The notes: a model not told the origin generated them from the letters alone. A stretch of 64,000 nt of DNA from an uncultured Clostridia bacterium (GCA_910586765.1 CAJUJJ010000004.1:1-64000); one strand, 5' to 3'. Numbered from the stretch's first letter, positions 18,728 to 27,342 are shown. Numbers and translations are program-made.

Positions 18728-18798
18728 ATTTTTTTTAATTTTTTTTTAAAGCAGTACCATTTTTTTTATATTCAGTTGCCTTTTTATATTGCTGTTTC

Positions 18799-18842
18799 GG
18801 TGCACCTGTATATAAGAGCGATATGTTATGATATTGGTTCAA
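18799..18842 (-). promoter_or_regulatory. ECF promoter-like repeat, copy 2
   Basis: This is a second copy of TTGAACCAATA-N13-CTCTTATA-GGTGCACC in the same orientation, 115 bases further upstream of the sigma gene. The blocks are conserved while the 13-base spacer and surrounding bases differ, which argues for selected protein-binding sites and not a recent duplication. Confidence 0.55.
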
Positions 18843-18902
18843 AAAATTTTTTATTTTTCAAAAAGTGGTAATAATAATAAAAAAATACAGGAGGATAGAT
18901 AT

Positions 18903-19703
18903 ATGGCATTATTAAATGGAAAAATTGCACTTGTGACATCATCTACAAGAGGAATAGGATACTATACTGCCAAAAGATTAGCATCAGAAGGAGCAAAAGT
19001 ATATTTAGCAGTACGCCGTTTAGACGCTGGTAAAAAAATAGCAGAAGAAATACAACAATGTGGTGGCAGTGCAGATGTAGTATATTTTGATGCAGAAAAA
19101 GAGCAAACATATACTTCTATGATACAAGAAGTATTACAAAAAGAAAATTGTGTTGATATACTTGTAAATAATTTTGGCACAACAGACATACAAAAAGATT
19201 TAGATGTTGTAAAAGGGGATACAGACAGATTTTTTGATATTATAAACACAAATATCAAAAGTGTGTATTTACCTTGTAAAGCAGTCATACCTTCTATGGA
19301 AAAAAATGGTGGAGGAAGTATTATAAACATTTCTTCTGTGGGAGGAAAATTCCCCGATATTTCACGTACAGCATATGGTGTTTCAAAATCTGCTATCAAT
19401 TTTTTGACAAAAGATATTGCTGTACAATATGCCCATAAAAATATTCGTTGTAATGCTGTACTGCCTGGATTTATTGAAACAGATGCCTCTATAAATAATA
19501 TGTCATCAGAATTTTTAAGTATGTTTTTGAAAACAGTGCCACTTGGTAGAGCAGGACAACCAGATGATATAGCAAATGCAGTATTGTATTTTGCAAGTAA
19601 TTTGTCTGCTTTTGTAACAGGAGAAATACTTTCTGTTTCAGGAGGATTTGGTATACCTTCTCCTATGTATCCAATGTATAAAGATATGATAAATAAGGGA
19701 TAA
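18903..19703 (+). CDS. SDR oxidoreductase resembling clostridial 7-alpha-hydroxysteroid dehydrogenase
   Basis: A 266-residue short-chain dehydrogenase. VTSSTRGIG binds NAD(P), and the catalytic Ser-Tyr-Lys lie in ISSVGGKFPDISRTAYGVSKSAIN. From memory it matches the 7-alpha-HSDHs of Clostridium absonum and sordellii unusually well: VTSSTRGIG, ETYTSM-like, GDTD-FF, SVYLPCKA, MEK-GGGSI, PDISR-AY, QYA-KNIRCNAVLPG and DIANAVLY all recur. Those enzymes oxidise the 7-alpha-hydroxyl of bile acids. The start is the ATG at 18903 with AGGAGG eight bases upstream. The alternative is a FabG-like reductase. Confidence 0.7.
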   Translation: MALLNGKIALVTSSTRGIGYYTAKRLASEGAKVYLAVRRLDAGKKIAEEIQQCGGSADVVYFDAEKEQTYTSMIQEVLQKENCVDILVNNFGTTDIQKDLDVVKGDTDRFFDIINTNIKSVYLPCKAVIPSMEKNGGGSIINISSVGGKFPDISRTAYGVSKSAINFLTKDIAVQYAHKNIRCNAVLPGFIETDASINNMSSEFLSMFLKTVPLGRAGQPDDIANAVLYFASNLSAFVTGEILSVSGGFGIPSPMYPMYKDMINKG

Positions 19704-19707
19704 AAAA

Positions 19708-19741
19708 TTGTCTGTACTGCTTTGATAATGGTAGTACAGAC
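19708..19741. terminator. Bidirectional terminator between the SDR and trxA genes
   Basis: TTGTCTGTACT pairs with AGTACAGACAA over a short loop, with T-rich sequence on both strands. The two flanking genes converge here. Confidence 0.75.
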
Positions 19742-19749
19742 AATTTATA

Positions 19750-20067
19750 TTATAACAAACTATTTAATTTTTCAGTCAAATGTTCTTCTGGCACAGCACC
19801 AATTACTTGGTCTTTTATTTGTCCATTTTTAAAAAACAGCATACAAGGTACATTCATAACATTATATTTTACTGCTAAGTCTTCACACTCATTAATGTCT
19901 ACTTTTGCCACTTTTGCTTTTCCTTCATAATCTTTTGCTAATTTTTCCATAATGGGTCCCATCATTTGACAAGGACCACACCACGTTGCAGAAAAATCAA
20001 CTAATACAGGTTGATTGCTTTGTAATACTTCTTTATCAAATTCATTTGTTTTTAAATGTAATAACAT
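19750..20067 (-). CDS. trxA: Thioredoxin
   Basis: A 105-residue cytoplasmic thioredoxin with the redox motif WCGPC near residue 30 and the conserved cis-proline region NVMNVPCMLFFKNG. It reduces disulfides in target proteins, normally using thioredoxin reductase, which is not in this window. I chose the ATG at 20067 because AAGGAGG lies nine bases away; the upstream in-frame ATG has no site. It appears to be a single-gene unit. Confidence 0.95.
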   Translation of the reverse strand: MLLHLKTNEFDKEVLQSNQPVLVDFSATWCGPCQMMGPIMEKLAKDYEGKAKVAKVDINECEDLAVKYNVMNVPCMLFFKNGQIKDQVIGAVPEEHLTEKLNSLL

Positions 20068-20220
20068 AAATGATTTCCTCCTTCTGTACAAGTGATATTA
20101 CTCTTTTATTATAATAAAAAATAAAATGTTTATACCAATATAACAAAAGTATCATAAAAAGTCAATAATTATTATTAAACAATAATTATTATTATATATT
20201 AAAATTTTTTTAATTTTGTG

Positions 20221-20347
20221 TATAATTTTTTTAGAGTTGTTTATAATTACTATTGAGAATGTTATTCTCCCCCATACAAATAACATTCTTTCTACTTCTT
20301 CCCCTAAAAAAGAGTTGGCTTTCTGTAGAGATTGTCAGCTCTTTTTT
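20221..20347 (+). ncRNA. Candidate small RNA with C-rich loops and its own promoter and terminator
   Basis: A TATAAT box at 20221-20226 (a second at 20242-20247) precedes a perfect 11-bp hairpin (20256-20266 with 20279-20289) whose loop is CTCCCCCATACA. An unpaired CTTCTTCCCCT follows. Then comes a terminator hairpin: AGAGTTGGC at 20311 pairs with GTCAGCTCT at 20334, followed by six T. That last helix uses two G-U pairs that work only on the plus strand. No reading frame fits. Both neighbours are on the other strand, so this is not a leader. C-rich loops that can pair with Shine-Dalgarno sequences are typical of Gram-positive regulatory RNAs. Confidence 0.5.
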
Positions 20348-20363
20348 CATTATAATAATAAAG

Positions 20364-21191
20364 TTATTTTAAACTTACTTTTTTGGATATAATATAACTA
20401 GAGCCAGCCAATAGCAATGCTGTAATTACAGAGTAAAATAGCACTATACTGTAAAATTGTATTGTTCCAGTGCTGCTTAGCATACCTCCCATAGAATTAA
20501 TAGAATATATTAATTCGTCAAGAAATCCTCCACTATAATAATAATGAAATATAACTCTCATCATATTGCTTACAATAAAATTTTCTACCATATCAATCAA
20601 AAAGTATAAAAATAGTGCAATAGGAATATGCCCTTTTTTGATAGAAGGCAAATATGCTACAGAAATCACAAAATAAATTCTAGCAATGGTTTGTGCTATT
20701 CCTACCAAAATGCAAAGTACAATTTGAAATGTAACATACCAATATCCTTCTTCAAACATCTCTTTTATAAATAAGCTAAATAATGTATATTGTTCTTTTA
20801 TCAATCCTTCTGCCGATGCGGTAAACCATACAAACTGCATCATTCCAAACATACAAACACCAATGGCAATACCCAATATAATGCTCCAAAACATTGCTAC
20901 TGCAAATTTAGAGCATACTAACTGCCAACCCTTTACAGGCAATGTTAACATCAAATAGCCTTCTCTTTTATAAAGGTTTTTATAGTATCGATTAAACAAT
21001 GTTACAAAATAAACACAAAATGTACTTCCTGCTATCACAAAACCAGCAAGCGAAACAATAGAAATCATTAATGTATTTGGATTATTTAAGCTGATACATA
21101 ATAACATAGTAAGCAATATAAAACTTGCCATAATTGTAAAAAATACTTTATAAGTGGATTTGATTTCATATTTCATTAATTTTAACATCAT
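20364..21191 (-). CDS. ABC-2 type transporter permease
   Basis: A 275-residue membrane protein with six hydrophobic segments and no ATPase motif. The pattern of one N-terminal segment, a loop with KNLYKREGYLMLTLPV, and further segments fits the ABC-2 permeases found with YtrA-type regulators. Its start overlaps the stop of the ATPase gene by four bases (ATGA), so the two are translationally coupled. The exported substrate is unknown; related systems respond to cell-wall-active peptides. Confidence 0.85.
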   Translation of the reverse strand: MMLKLMKYEIKSTYKVFFTIMASFILLTMLLCISLNNPNTLMISIVSLAGFVIAGSTFCVYFVTLFNRYYKNLYKREGYLMLTLPVKGWQLVCSKFAVAMFWSIILGIAIGVCMFGMMQFVWFTASAEGLIKEQYTLFSLFIKEMFEEGYWYVTFQIVLCILVGIAQTIARIYFVISVAYLPSIKKGHIPIALFLYFLIDMVENFIVSNMMRVIFHYYYSGGFLDELIYSINSMGGMLSSTGTIQFYSIVLFYSVITALLLAGSSYIISKKVSLK

Positions 21192-21886
21192 ACTCTGTAC
21201 ACCTCCCTAAATAGTGCATCAATAGAAAGTCCTTTTTGTTCTCTTATTGTATCCACATATTCGTCAAGTTCTATTTTTCCCTCTTTTAAAAACAATACTT
21301 TATCAAATATTCTTTCTACATCATGTATTAAATGCGTAGAAAGTAATATGGAACTTTCACTGGAATAGTTTTTTAATATTGTGCTAAGTATATAATCTCT
21401 TGCCGCAGGGTCAACTCCGCCTATAGGTTCATCTAATACATATAATTTTGCCTCTCTTGACATAACAAGTATCAACTGTATTTTTTCCTGCATACCTTTT
21501 GACATCGTTGTAATTTTTTGTTTTTCTTCTAAATGCAATGAGTTTGCCATATCTCTGGCTTTTTCTATATTGAAATTTGTATAAAAATCATCAAAAAGAC
21601 AAAAAGCATCTTTTACTGTCATCCAATTACTTAAATATGTTTTTTCAGGCAAATAGGAAACGATTGATTTTGTGTAAGTGTTGGGAGTGTTTCCATCAAT
21701 CAAAACGCTTCCTTTGTAGTCTTTTATCAATCCTACAATTGTTTTTATCAATGTGGTTTTTCCGCAGCCATTAGGCCCTAAAAGCCCTACAATTTGTCCA
21801 GAAGCTATTGTTAAATTTAGACCTTTTAATACTTCTTTATTGCCATATTTTTTTTCAAGTTGTTTGATTTCTACAATATTATTCAT
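21188..21886 (-). CDS. ABC transporter ATP-binding protein
   Basis: A 232-residue ATPase with Walker A GPNGCGKTT (near residue 40), a degenerate signature MSKGMQEKI, Walker B LYVLDEPIGGVDP, and the switch histidine in LLSTHL. It powers the permease encoded downstream and overlaps the regulator gene upstream, so all three form one operon. Confidence 0.93.
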   Translation of the reverse strand: MNNIVEIKQLEKKYGNKEVLKGLNLTIASGQIVGLLGPNGCGKTTLIKTIVGLIKDYKGSVLIDGNTPNTYTKSIVSYLPEKTYLSNWMTVKDAFCLFDDFYTNFNIEKARDMANSLHLEEKQKITTMSKGMQEKIQLILVMSREAKLYVLDEPIGGVDPAARDYILSTILKNYSSESSILLSTHLIHDVERIFDKVLFLKEGKIELDEYVDTIREQKGLSIDALFREVYRV

Positions 21887-22253
21887 TATTTTCCCCCTCC
21901 TTTTGCCATAATTCTATTTTTTGTATAATTTCTTTTTTGCTATAGCCTATTTGTTCCATATATCCCATAAATTTTTGTAATTCTTGTTCTGCCAGTTTAT
22001 TTCTTAATGTCATAATGATACCTTCATCAGTTGTTACAAAACGTCCTGATGTCCTTTCTGTATAAAATAAATTTTCTCTTTCCATTTCCGCTAATGCTCT
22101 TTGCATTGTGTTGGGATTGACTTCAAATTCTTGTGCAAGTTCTCTTACAGAAGCAATTTTTTCTCCAGCAGATAATTTACCAGATACCATACGTATTTTC
22201 ATTTCCATTATAATTTGCATATAAATAGGAATTTTATTGTCATATTCTTTCAC
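21879..22253 (-). CDS. GntR-family regulator, YtrA subfamily
   Basis: A 124-residue repressor. The winged helix (residues 10-75) includes SVRELAQEFEVNPNTMQRALAEMERENL. The short C-terminal tail without a ligand domain marks the YtrA group, which controls neighbouring ABC transporters. The GTG start at 22253 lies seven bases after AAAGGAGG. A perfect palindrome sits between the -35 and -10 of its own promoter, fitting autorepression. Confidence 0.9.
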   Translation of the reverse strand: MKEYDNKIPIYMQIIMEMKIRMVSGKLSAGEKIASVRELAQEFEVNPNTMQRALAEMERENLFYTERTSGRFVTTDEGIIMTLRNKLAEQELQKFMGYMEQIGYSKKEIIQKIELWQKEGENNE

Positions 22254-22272
22254 AAAATATCCTCCTTTCTAA

Positions 22273-22300
22273 ATATTACTGTATTAGATACTTAATACAA
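22273..22300 (-). promoter_or_regulatory. Promoter with embedded YtrA-type operator
   Basis: On the minus strand TTGTAT (22300-22295) and TAATAT (22278-22273) are 16 bases apart. The perfect inverted repeat TGTATTA-N6-TAATACA (22280-22299) covers the spacer and the -35. Bound regulator would block RNA polymerase. Confidence 0.7.
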
Positions 22301-22419
22301 TAATATAATAATACTTTCTTTTTCTGTTGTCAATATATTTTTGATATTATTTTATGGCATATCCTTTTTTTGATTTCATACAATGTAGTATATTATATAT
22401 AGAAAGGAATTTGATTTTT

Positions 22420-22635
22420 ATGGAAGAAAAAAACACAACTGTGGATATTACTAAAATTTCAATCAATACAGAGTTACCTCAAAAACAAAGAATTGATGAT
22501 TTTATAAAACAGATTAAAAATCCCTATGATTTTTTGTGTTATGATTATAGAGTAAAAATTAAATTTTCTGAAGATAGTGATGTTACAATACAAGATGTTT
22601 TAAAACGTTATTATGAAATGCTGCAAAATCAATAA
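22420..22635 (+). CDS. Small protein, DUF6870-like
   Basis: A 71-residue soluble protein. The core SINTELPQKQRIDDFIKQI followed by KNPYDFLCYDYRVKIKF resembles a small domain (I recall DUF6870) common in Lachnospiraceae, often near mobile elements: an ELP-x-x-x-R-I motif, IKQIKNPY, then a VK-strand. Function is unknown. I chose the ATG at 22420, after AGAAAGG; the spacing (12) is longer than usual. It precedes glmU by about 160 bases. Confidence 0.6.
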   Translation: MEEKNTTVDITKISINTELPQKQRIDDFIKQIKNPYDFLCYDYRVKIKFSEDSDVTIQDVLKRYYEMLQNQ

Positions 22636-22798
22636 TAAAAAAAGATAAGCCACAGTATTATTTTTCTGTTTTTCTTGAAAAAGATAGTAAAAAATGAGAT
22701 AATAGCCATATAAAATTGTTGTTCATTTCTATTGTGTTATGATATAGCGTAAAAAAGACAATAATAATAGAATGTTTATTGATTGAAGGAGAAAATAT

Positions 22799-24160
22799 AT
22801 GAAATCATTTAAAACAATTATATTGGCAGCAGGAGAAGGAACTCGTATGAAATCTAAAAAACCGAAAGTATTTCATGAATTATTTCATACCCCTATGATT
22901 TGTCATGTAATAAAGGCGGCAGAAGATTGTAATACAGAGGCATTGTGTGTTGTAGTAGGACATAAAGCAGAAGAAGTAAAAAAAGCTGTAGGAGATAGAA
23001 AAATTACATTTGCATTGCAACAGCAACAGCTTGGTACAGGTCATGCAGTAATGCAGGCAATGGATTTTATAGAAAACGATAAGAATATATTAATATTATA
23101 TGGAGATACTCCTCTTATTACAAAAGAAAGTTTACAAGAATTGTTAGCATTTCATGAAAAAGAAAATAATAATGTTTCCATTGTTTCTGCTGTGTTAGAA
23201 AATCCAGAAGGATATGGCCATATTATAAGAGATGAAAAAGGCAATTTTTTGAAAAACATAGAACATAAAGATGCTTCAGAAACAGAAAGACAAGTAAAAG
23301 AAATTAATACAGGAATATATTGTTTTAAAGGTGCTGATTTAAAAAAAGCACTTTCTCAATTAACAAATGATAATGCACAAGGAGAATATTATTTACCAGA
23401 CACATTAGAAATCATATTGCAATATGGTGGAAAAGTAAATGCACTTGTTACAACAGATGCTTCTGCATTTTTTGGTGTAAATTCTCGTGCACAATTAGCA
23501 CAAGCCATTGCCATTATGCAGGAAAGAATTAATAAAAAACATATGGAAAATGGTGTAACAATATTGTCACCTGAAACTACTTGGATTGACCCAGAAGTAA
23601 AAATTGACCCAGATACCATACTATATCCCAATACTATAATAGAAGGCAATACAAAAATAGGACAAGATTGTACCATTGGCCCAAATGCAAGATTAACGAA
23701 TATGGATATAAGAGATGAAGTACAACTTCAATATAGTGTTGCAATCAATTCTACTATAGAAAATGGTGCAAATATAGGGCCTTTTGCATATATTCGCCCT
23801 GATTGTCATATTGGAGAAGGTGTAAAAGTAGGTGATTTTGTAGAGGTTAAAAATTCTAATGTAGGGAAAGGTACAAAAATTCCTCATTTGACTTATGTTG
23901 GTGATACAGATGCAGGAGAAAAAATTAATTTCGGCTGTGGCAGCATTACAGTAAATTATGACGGCAGTAAAAAACATAGAACTGTTGTGGAAGATAATGT
24001 ATTTGTAGGTTGTAATGCGAATTTAGTAGCTCCAGTTACCATAAAAAAAGGCTCTTATATTGCAGCAGGCTCTACTATTACGAGAGATGTACCGGAAGAA
24101 GTGCTTGCTGTAGCAAGAGCAAGACAGCAAACCATTGAAGGTTGGGTAAAAAAACATTGA
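22799..24160 (+). CDS. glmU: Bifunctional N-acetylglucosamine-1-phosphate uridyltransferase/glucosamine-1-phosphate acetyltransferase
   Basis: A 453-residue enzyme that makes UDP-GlcNAc for peptidoglycan and wall polymers. The N-terminal pyrophosphorylase has LAAGEGTRMKSKKPKV, QQQQLGTGHAV and ILYGDTPL. From about residue 250 a left-handed beta-helix of hexapeptide repeats carries the acetyltransferase site (IRPDCHIGEGVKVGDFVEVK, GDTDAGEKINFGCGSITVNYDG). Length is normal. It is followed by prs in the same direction, an arrangement widely conserved in Firmicutes. Confidence 0.97.
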   Translation: MKSFKTIILAAGEGTRMKSKKPKVFHELFHTPMICHVIKAAEDCNTEALCVVVGHKAEEVKKAVGDRKITFALQQQQLGTGHAVMQAMDFIENDKNILILYGDTPLITKESLQELLAFHEKENNNVSIVSAVLENPEGYGHIIRDEKGNFLKNIEHKDASETERQVKEINTGIYCFKGADLKKALSQLTNDNAQGEYYLPDTLEIILQYGGKVNALVTTDASAFFGVNSRAQLAQAIAIMQERINKKHMENGVTILSPETTWIDPEVKIDPDTILYPNTIIEGNTKIGQDCTIGPNARLTNMDIRDEVQLQYSVAINSTIENGANIGPFAYIRPDCHIGEGVKVGDFVEVKNSNVGKGTKIPHLTYVGDTDAGEKINFGCGSITVNYDGSKKHRTVVEDNVFVGCNANLVAPVTIKKGSYIAAGSTITRDVPEEVLAVARARQQTIEGWVKKH

Positions 24161-24280
24161 TTTTTATGGAATAATGTTGAAATATAGTCGTATTTAGTGT
24201 AATATAGAATTGTATTTACTTTTGCCATATAATATGGCGTGACACTATTGAGCAGAGAAAATCATAGGGGGATATAGGAA

Positions 24281-25252
24281 ATGACTTATAACTGCAATAG
24301 CGATATTAAAATTTTTGCCTGTAATTCTAACAAAGATTTAGCTGAAAAAATCGCAAAAGACTTGGGATTGACAGTAGGAGATTCCGAAGTAGAAAAATTT
24401 AGTGATGGAGAAATATTTGTCAAAATCAATGAAACAATTCGTGGTGCAGACGTGTATATTATTCAGTCTACTTGTGCACCTGTCAATGATAATTTGATGG
24501 AATTGCTTATTATGATTGATGCTATGAAAAGGGCTTCCGCTGGTAGAATTAATGCGGTAATTCCTTATTATGGCTATGCAAGACAAGACAGAAAAACACG
24601 TGCCAGAGACCCTATTAGTGCAAAATTGGTTGCAAATCTGATTGCTTGTGCTGGTGCGGACAGAGTTTTGACAATGGACTTGCATTGTGCACAAATACAA
24701 GGATTTTTTGACATACCAGTTGACCATCTTTTAGGAGCACCGCTTTTAGTAAAACATTATTATGAAAAATTCCACCATGCGGATAATATTGTTGCGGTAT
24801 CTCCAGACTTGGGAAGTGTAGGCAGGACAAGAAATTTTGCAGAAAAAATGAATATTCCTCTTGCAATTATTGATAAAAGAAGACCAAAAGAAAATGTAAG
24901 CGAAATTATGAATATCATTGGCGATATTGAAGGAAAGAAAGTAATATTAATAGATGATATGATTGATACCGCAGGTACTATTACAAATGCAGCGAACGCA
25001 TTAAAAGAAAGAGGAGCAGAAGAAGTGTATGCTTGTTGTACGCACCCTGTACTTTCTGGCCCTGCAATAGAAAGAATTGAAAATTCTGCAATAAAAGAAT
25101 TGATTGTATTAAATACCATTACATTGCCTCCAGAAAAACGCATTTCAAAAATAAAGGAATTAACTGTAGCAGACATTTTTGCAGATGCTATTAATAGAAT
25201 ACATGAAGGCATTTCTGTTTCTAAGTTGTTTGACATTGAAATTAAATCTTAA
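24281..25252 (+). CDS. prs: Ribose-phosphate pyrophosphokinase
   Basis: A 323-residue enzyme that makes PRPP from ribose-5-phosphate and ATP. Conserved segments are SDGEIFVKINETIRGADVYIIQS, PYYGYARQDRKTRARDPISAKL, the metal-binding MDLHCAQIQGFFDIPVDHL, SPDLGSVGRTRNFAEKM, and the PRPP loop VILIDDMIDTAGTI. GGGGGATATAGG precedes the ATG. It follows glmU, and a terminator comes directly after. Confidence 0.97.
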   Translation: MTYNCNSDIKIFACNSNKDLAEKIAKDLGLTVGDSEVEKFSDGEIFVKINETIRGADVYIIQSTCAPVNDNLMELLIMIDAMKRASAGRINAVIPYYGYARQDRKTRARDPISAKLVANLIACAGADRVLTMDLHCAQIQGFFDIPVDHLLGAPLLVKHYYEKFHHADNIVAVSPDLGSVGRTRNFAEKMNIPLAIIDKRRPKENVSEIMNIIGDIEGKKVILIDDMIDTAGTITNAANALKERGAEEVYACCTHPVLSGPAIERIENSAIKELIVLNTITLPPEKRISKIKELTVADIFADAINRIHEGISVSKLFDIEIKS

Positions 25253-25255
25253 TAT

Positions 25256-25293
25256 AAAAAAACGGCATAGTTGCTTTACTATGCTGTTTTTTT
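25256..25293 (+). terminator. Terminator of the glmU-prs unit
   Basis: AAAAACGGCATAG pairs with CTATGCTGTTTTT, with one G-U pair and a T tail. Confidence 0.85.
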
Positions 25294-25749
25294 ATATATT
25301 TTTACAATTTATAGTATATTATAGTAAAATATTTCTTTTATTTTTATAAAAAATTTTTCAGTAACTATATTTTTTTTATAATACTGTTATTTTTTTGGCT
25401 TAATCCTATCAAAAATGTATCTTTTTAGCAGAATTAATTTTGATTTTGTATAAAATAAAATTTTATTGCTCATACAGTTTGTCTAAAAATTTTACTCATT
25501 TTTTATAAAAAAAACAAATAATTATCATAAAAATTTGAAAATTTTAGAAATACACAAAAAAATTGGTGAAAAAATAGATTATTTTTGCAAAAGATATTGA
25601 CAAATTTATAAAAATATATTATATTGTTAAAAGTAAGACAAGCAAAGGCTTGTAATCCTGTATAGAAAATTATTTTATAGATAAAGATATGAAAATATAT
25701 CTTTATTCTCACAACTACTTATTAATATATAATTTAGGAGGAATTTGAT
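25294..25749 (+). promoter_or_regulatory. Promoter and leader of the D-lactate dehydrogenase gene
   Basis: This 456-base gap has no gene. A near-consensus promoter lies at 25597-25625: TTGACA, 17 bases, TATATT. A Rex-like half-site TTGTTAA followed by a degenerate partner (25624-25641) overlaps the -10 and start point. The roughly 115-base leader holds small hairpins (ACAAGCAAAGGCTTGT; ATAAAGATAT with ATATCTTTAT) and AGGAGG before the ATG. The first 300 bases are featureless AT-rich DNA. Confidence 0.6.
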
Positions 25750-26730
25750 ATGAAAATCGCATTTTTCGACACAAAACCTTATGACAAAATAGCTTTTGAC
25801 GCTGTTTCTAAAGAAATGGGTTATGAAATCACTTATTTTGAAGAAAGATTAACTCCAGCAACAGCAGACAAAGCAAAAGGTTTTGATGCTACTTGCAGTT
25901 TCGTAAATGACGAAGCAACTGCAGACGTTATACAGACATTAAAAGATGGCGGCGTTAAAGTTATGCTTTTAAGATGTGCTGGTTTTGACAGTGTTGATTT
26001 AGCAAAAACAAAAGAATTAGGTATTCCTGTATTAAGAGTACCAGCATATTCCCCAGAGTCTGTTGCAGAACACGCTGCTGCATTGCTTCAAACTGTAAAC
26101 AGAAATACTCATTTAGGTTCTAACAGAACAAAAGAATTTAATTTCAACATTACTGGTTTAATGGGTGTTGCTCTTGTTGGTAAAACAGCTGGTGTAGTAG
26201 GTACAGGTAAAATTGGTAAATGTGCTGTAAACATATTAAGAGGATTTGGTATGAAAGTTATCGCTTATGACGCTTTCCCAGACAAATCTAGTGACATTGA
26301 ATATGTAACATTAGATGAATTATATGCAAAATCTGATGTAATTACATTACACTGCCCATTGTTCCCAGAAACAAAACATATGATTAACAAAGATTCTATT
26401 GCAAAAATGAAAGATGGCGTATTATTAGTAAACACTTCCAGAGGTGGCTTAATCAATACTGAAGATTTATTAGCTGCTGTAAAAGCTGGAAAATTCAGAG
26501 GCGTAGGTCTTGACGTTTGTGAAAAAGAACATGAATATTTCTATGAAGACAGAAGCAATATTACAGACAAAGACCCTGTATTACAAGAATTATTACAGAA
26601 TGAAAGAGTTGTCTTGACAGGTCATCAAGCATTCTTTACAGAAGAAGCTTTGAGAGCTATTGCTGAAGTTACATTAGGAAACTTAAAAGCATTTGTTGAT
26701 GGTGCTGAATTAGTAAACCAAGTAAAATAA
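25750..26730 (+). CDS. ldhA: D-lactate dehydrogenase (D-2-hydroxyacid dehydrogenase family)
   Basis: A 326-residue NADH-dependent enzyme that reduces pyruvate to D-lactate. The cofactor loop is VVGTGKIGKCAVNIL (near 150). The catalytic Arg lies in NTSRGGLINTEDL (near 235), the Glu in VCEKEHEYF, and the His in LTGHQAFFT (near 295). The fold and N-terminal MKIAFFDTKPYD are typical of fermentative LdhA. A close relative, R-2-hydroxyisocaproate dehydrogenase of amino-acid fermenters, cannot be excluded. Codon choice is unlike the neighbours (more C-ending codons), as in highly expressed genes. Confidence 0.88.
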   Translation: MKIAFFDTKPYDKIAFDAVSKEMGYEITYFEERLTPATADKAKGFDATCSFVNDEATADVIQTLKDGGVKVMLLRCAGFDSVDLAKTKELGIPVLRVPAYSPESVAEHAAALLQTVNRNTHLGSNRTKEFNFNITGLMGVALVGKTAGVVGTGKIGKCAVNILRGFGMKVIAYDAFPDKSSDIEYVTLDELYAKSDVITLHCPLFPETKHMINKDSIAKMKDGVLLVNTSRGGLINTEDLLAAVKAGKFRGVGLDVCEKEHEYFYEDRSNITDKDPVLQELLQNERVVLTGHQAFFTEEALRAIAEVTLGNLKAFVDGAELVNQVK

Positions 26731-26745
26731 TATTTGCATTATCAT

Positions 26746-26796
26746 AAAAAAGTGCTGTCGCTTTTGATAAATCATCATAAAGCGGCAGCTTTTTTA
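26746..26796. terminator. Terminator shared by ldhA and the ArsC-like gene
   Basis: AAAAAAGTGCTGTCGCTTT pairs with AAAGCGGCAGCTTTTTT with one wobble or mismatch. T tails exist on both strands, and the two genes converge. Confidence 0.8.
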
Positions 26797-26805
26797 TTGT
26801 GTATA

Positions 26806-27159
26806 TTATTTTAGTTTTTCCCACTCTGCTTCTTTAAAGCCTATTAATATACTGTTTTCTGTAATAATAAGAGGTCTTTTGACAAGCATACCATTTGTGG
26901 AAAGTATAGTATATTGTTCTTCTTCTGACATATCTTTTAATTTGTCTTTTAATGCTAGTTCTTTGTATACTAATCCGCTTGTATTAAAAAACCTTTTTAA
27001 TGGCAAACCGCTTTTTTTGTGCCACTCTTTTAGTTCCTCTTTTGTAGGATTTTGTTCTGCAATATTTCTGTCATTAAAAGAAATATTGTTTTCTTCCAAC
27101 CATTTTTTTGCTTTTTTGCAAGTGCTGCATTTTGGATATTCTAAAAATAATATAGACAT
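26806..27159 (-). CDS. ArsC/Spx-family thioredoxin-fold protein
   Basis: A 117-residue protein with an N-terminal YPKCSTCKKAKKWLEENNI. This CxxC sits where Spx-type proteins have their redox switch and ArsC its catalytic cysteine. NTSGLVYKEL and NGMLVKRPLII are conserved in the whole ArsC/YffB/Spx group. It may be an arsenate-reductase-like enzyme or a stress regulator. No ars genes are nearby, so I leave the function open. AAAGGGG precedes the ATG. Confidence 0.8.
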   Translation of the reverse strand: MSILFLEYPKCSTCKKAKKWLEENNISFNDRNIAEQNPTKEELKEWHKKSGLPLKRFFNTSGLVYKELALKDKLKDMSEEEQYTILSTNGMLVKRPLIITENSILIGFKEAEWEKLK

Positions 27160-27342
27160 AATTTTCCCCTTTCTTATGGTGTTAAATTGATACTTTTTTA
27201 TTATACAATATTTTTGAGATAAGTTCTAAAAAAATGTATTTTTTATAGCAGAATGAAAAAAAGTTTATTGATTTTTATATTTTTATGCCTTACAATAAAA
27301 TTAGTTTTATACAATACAAACAAATGATATAGGAGGGATAGC

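Noticed and set aside
25294..25596. Hidden small gene or riboswitch before D-LDH
   Set aside because: The stretch is low-complexity AT DNA with no start signal and no conserved fold that I recognise.
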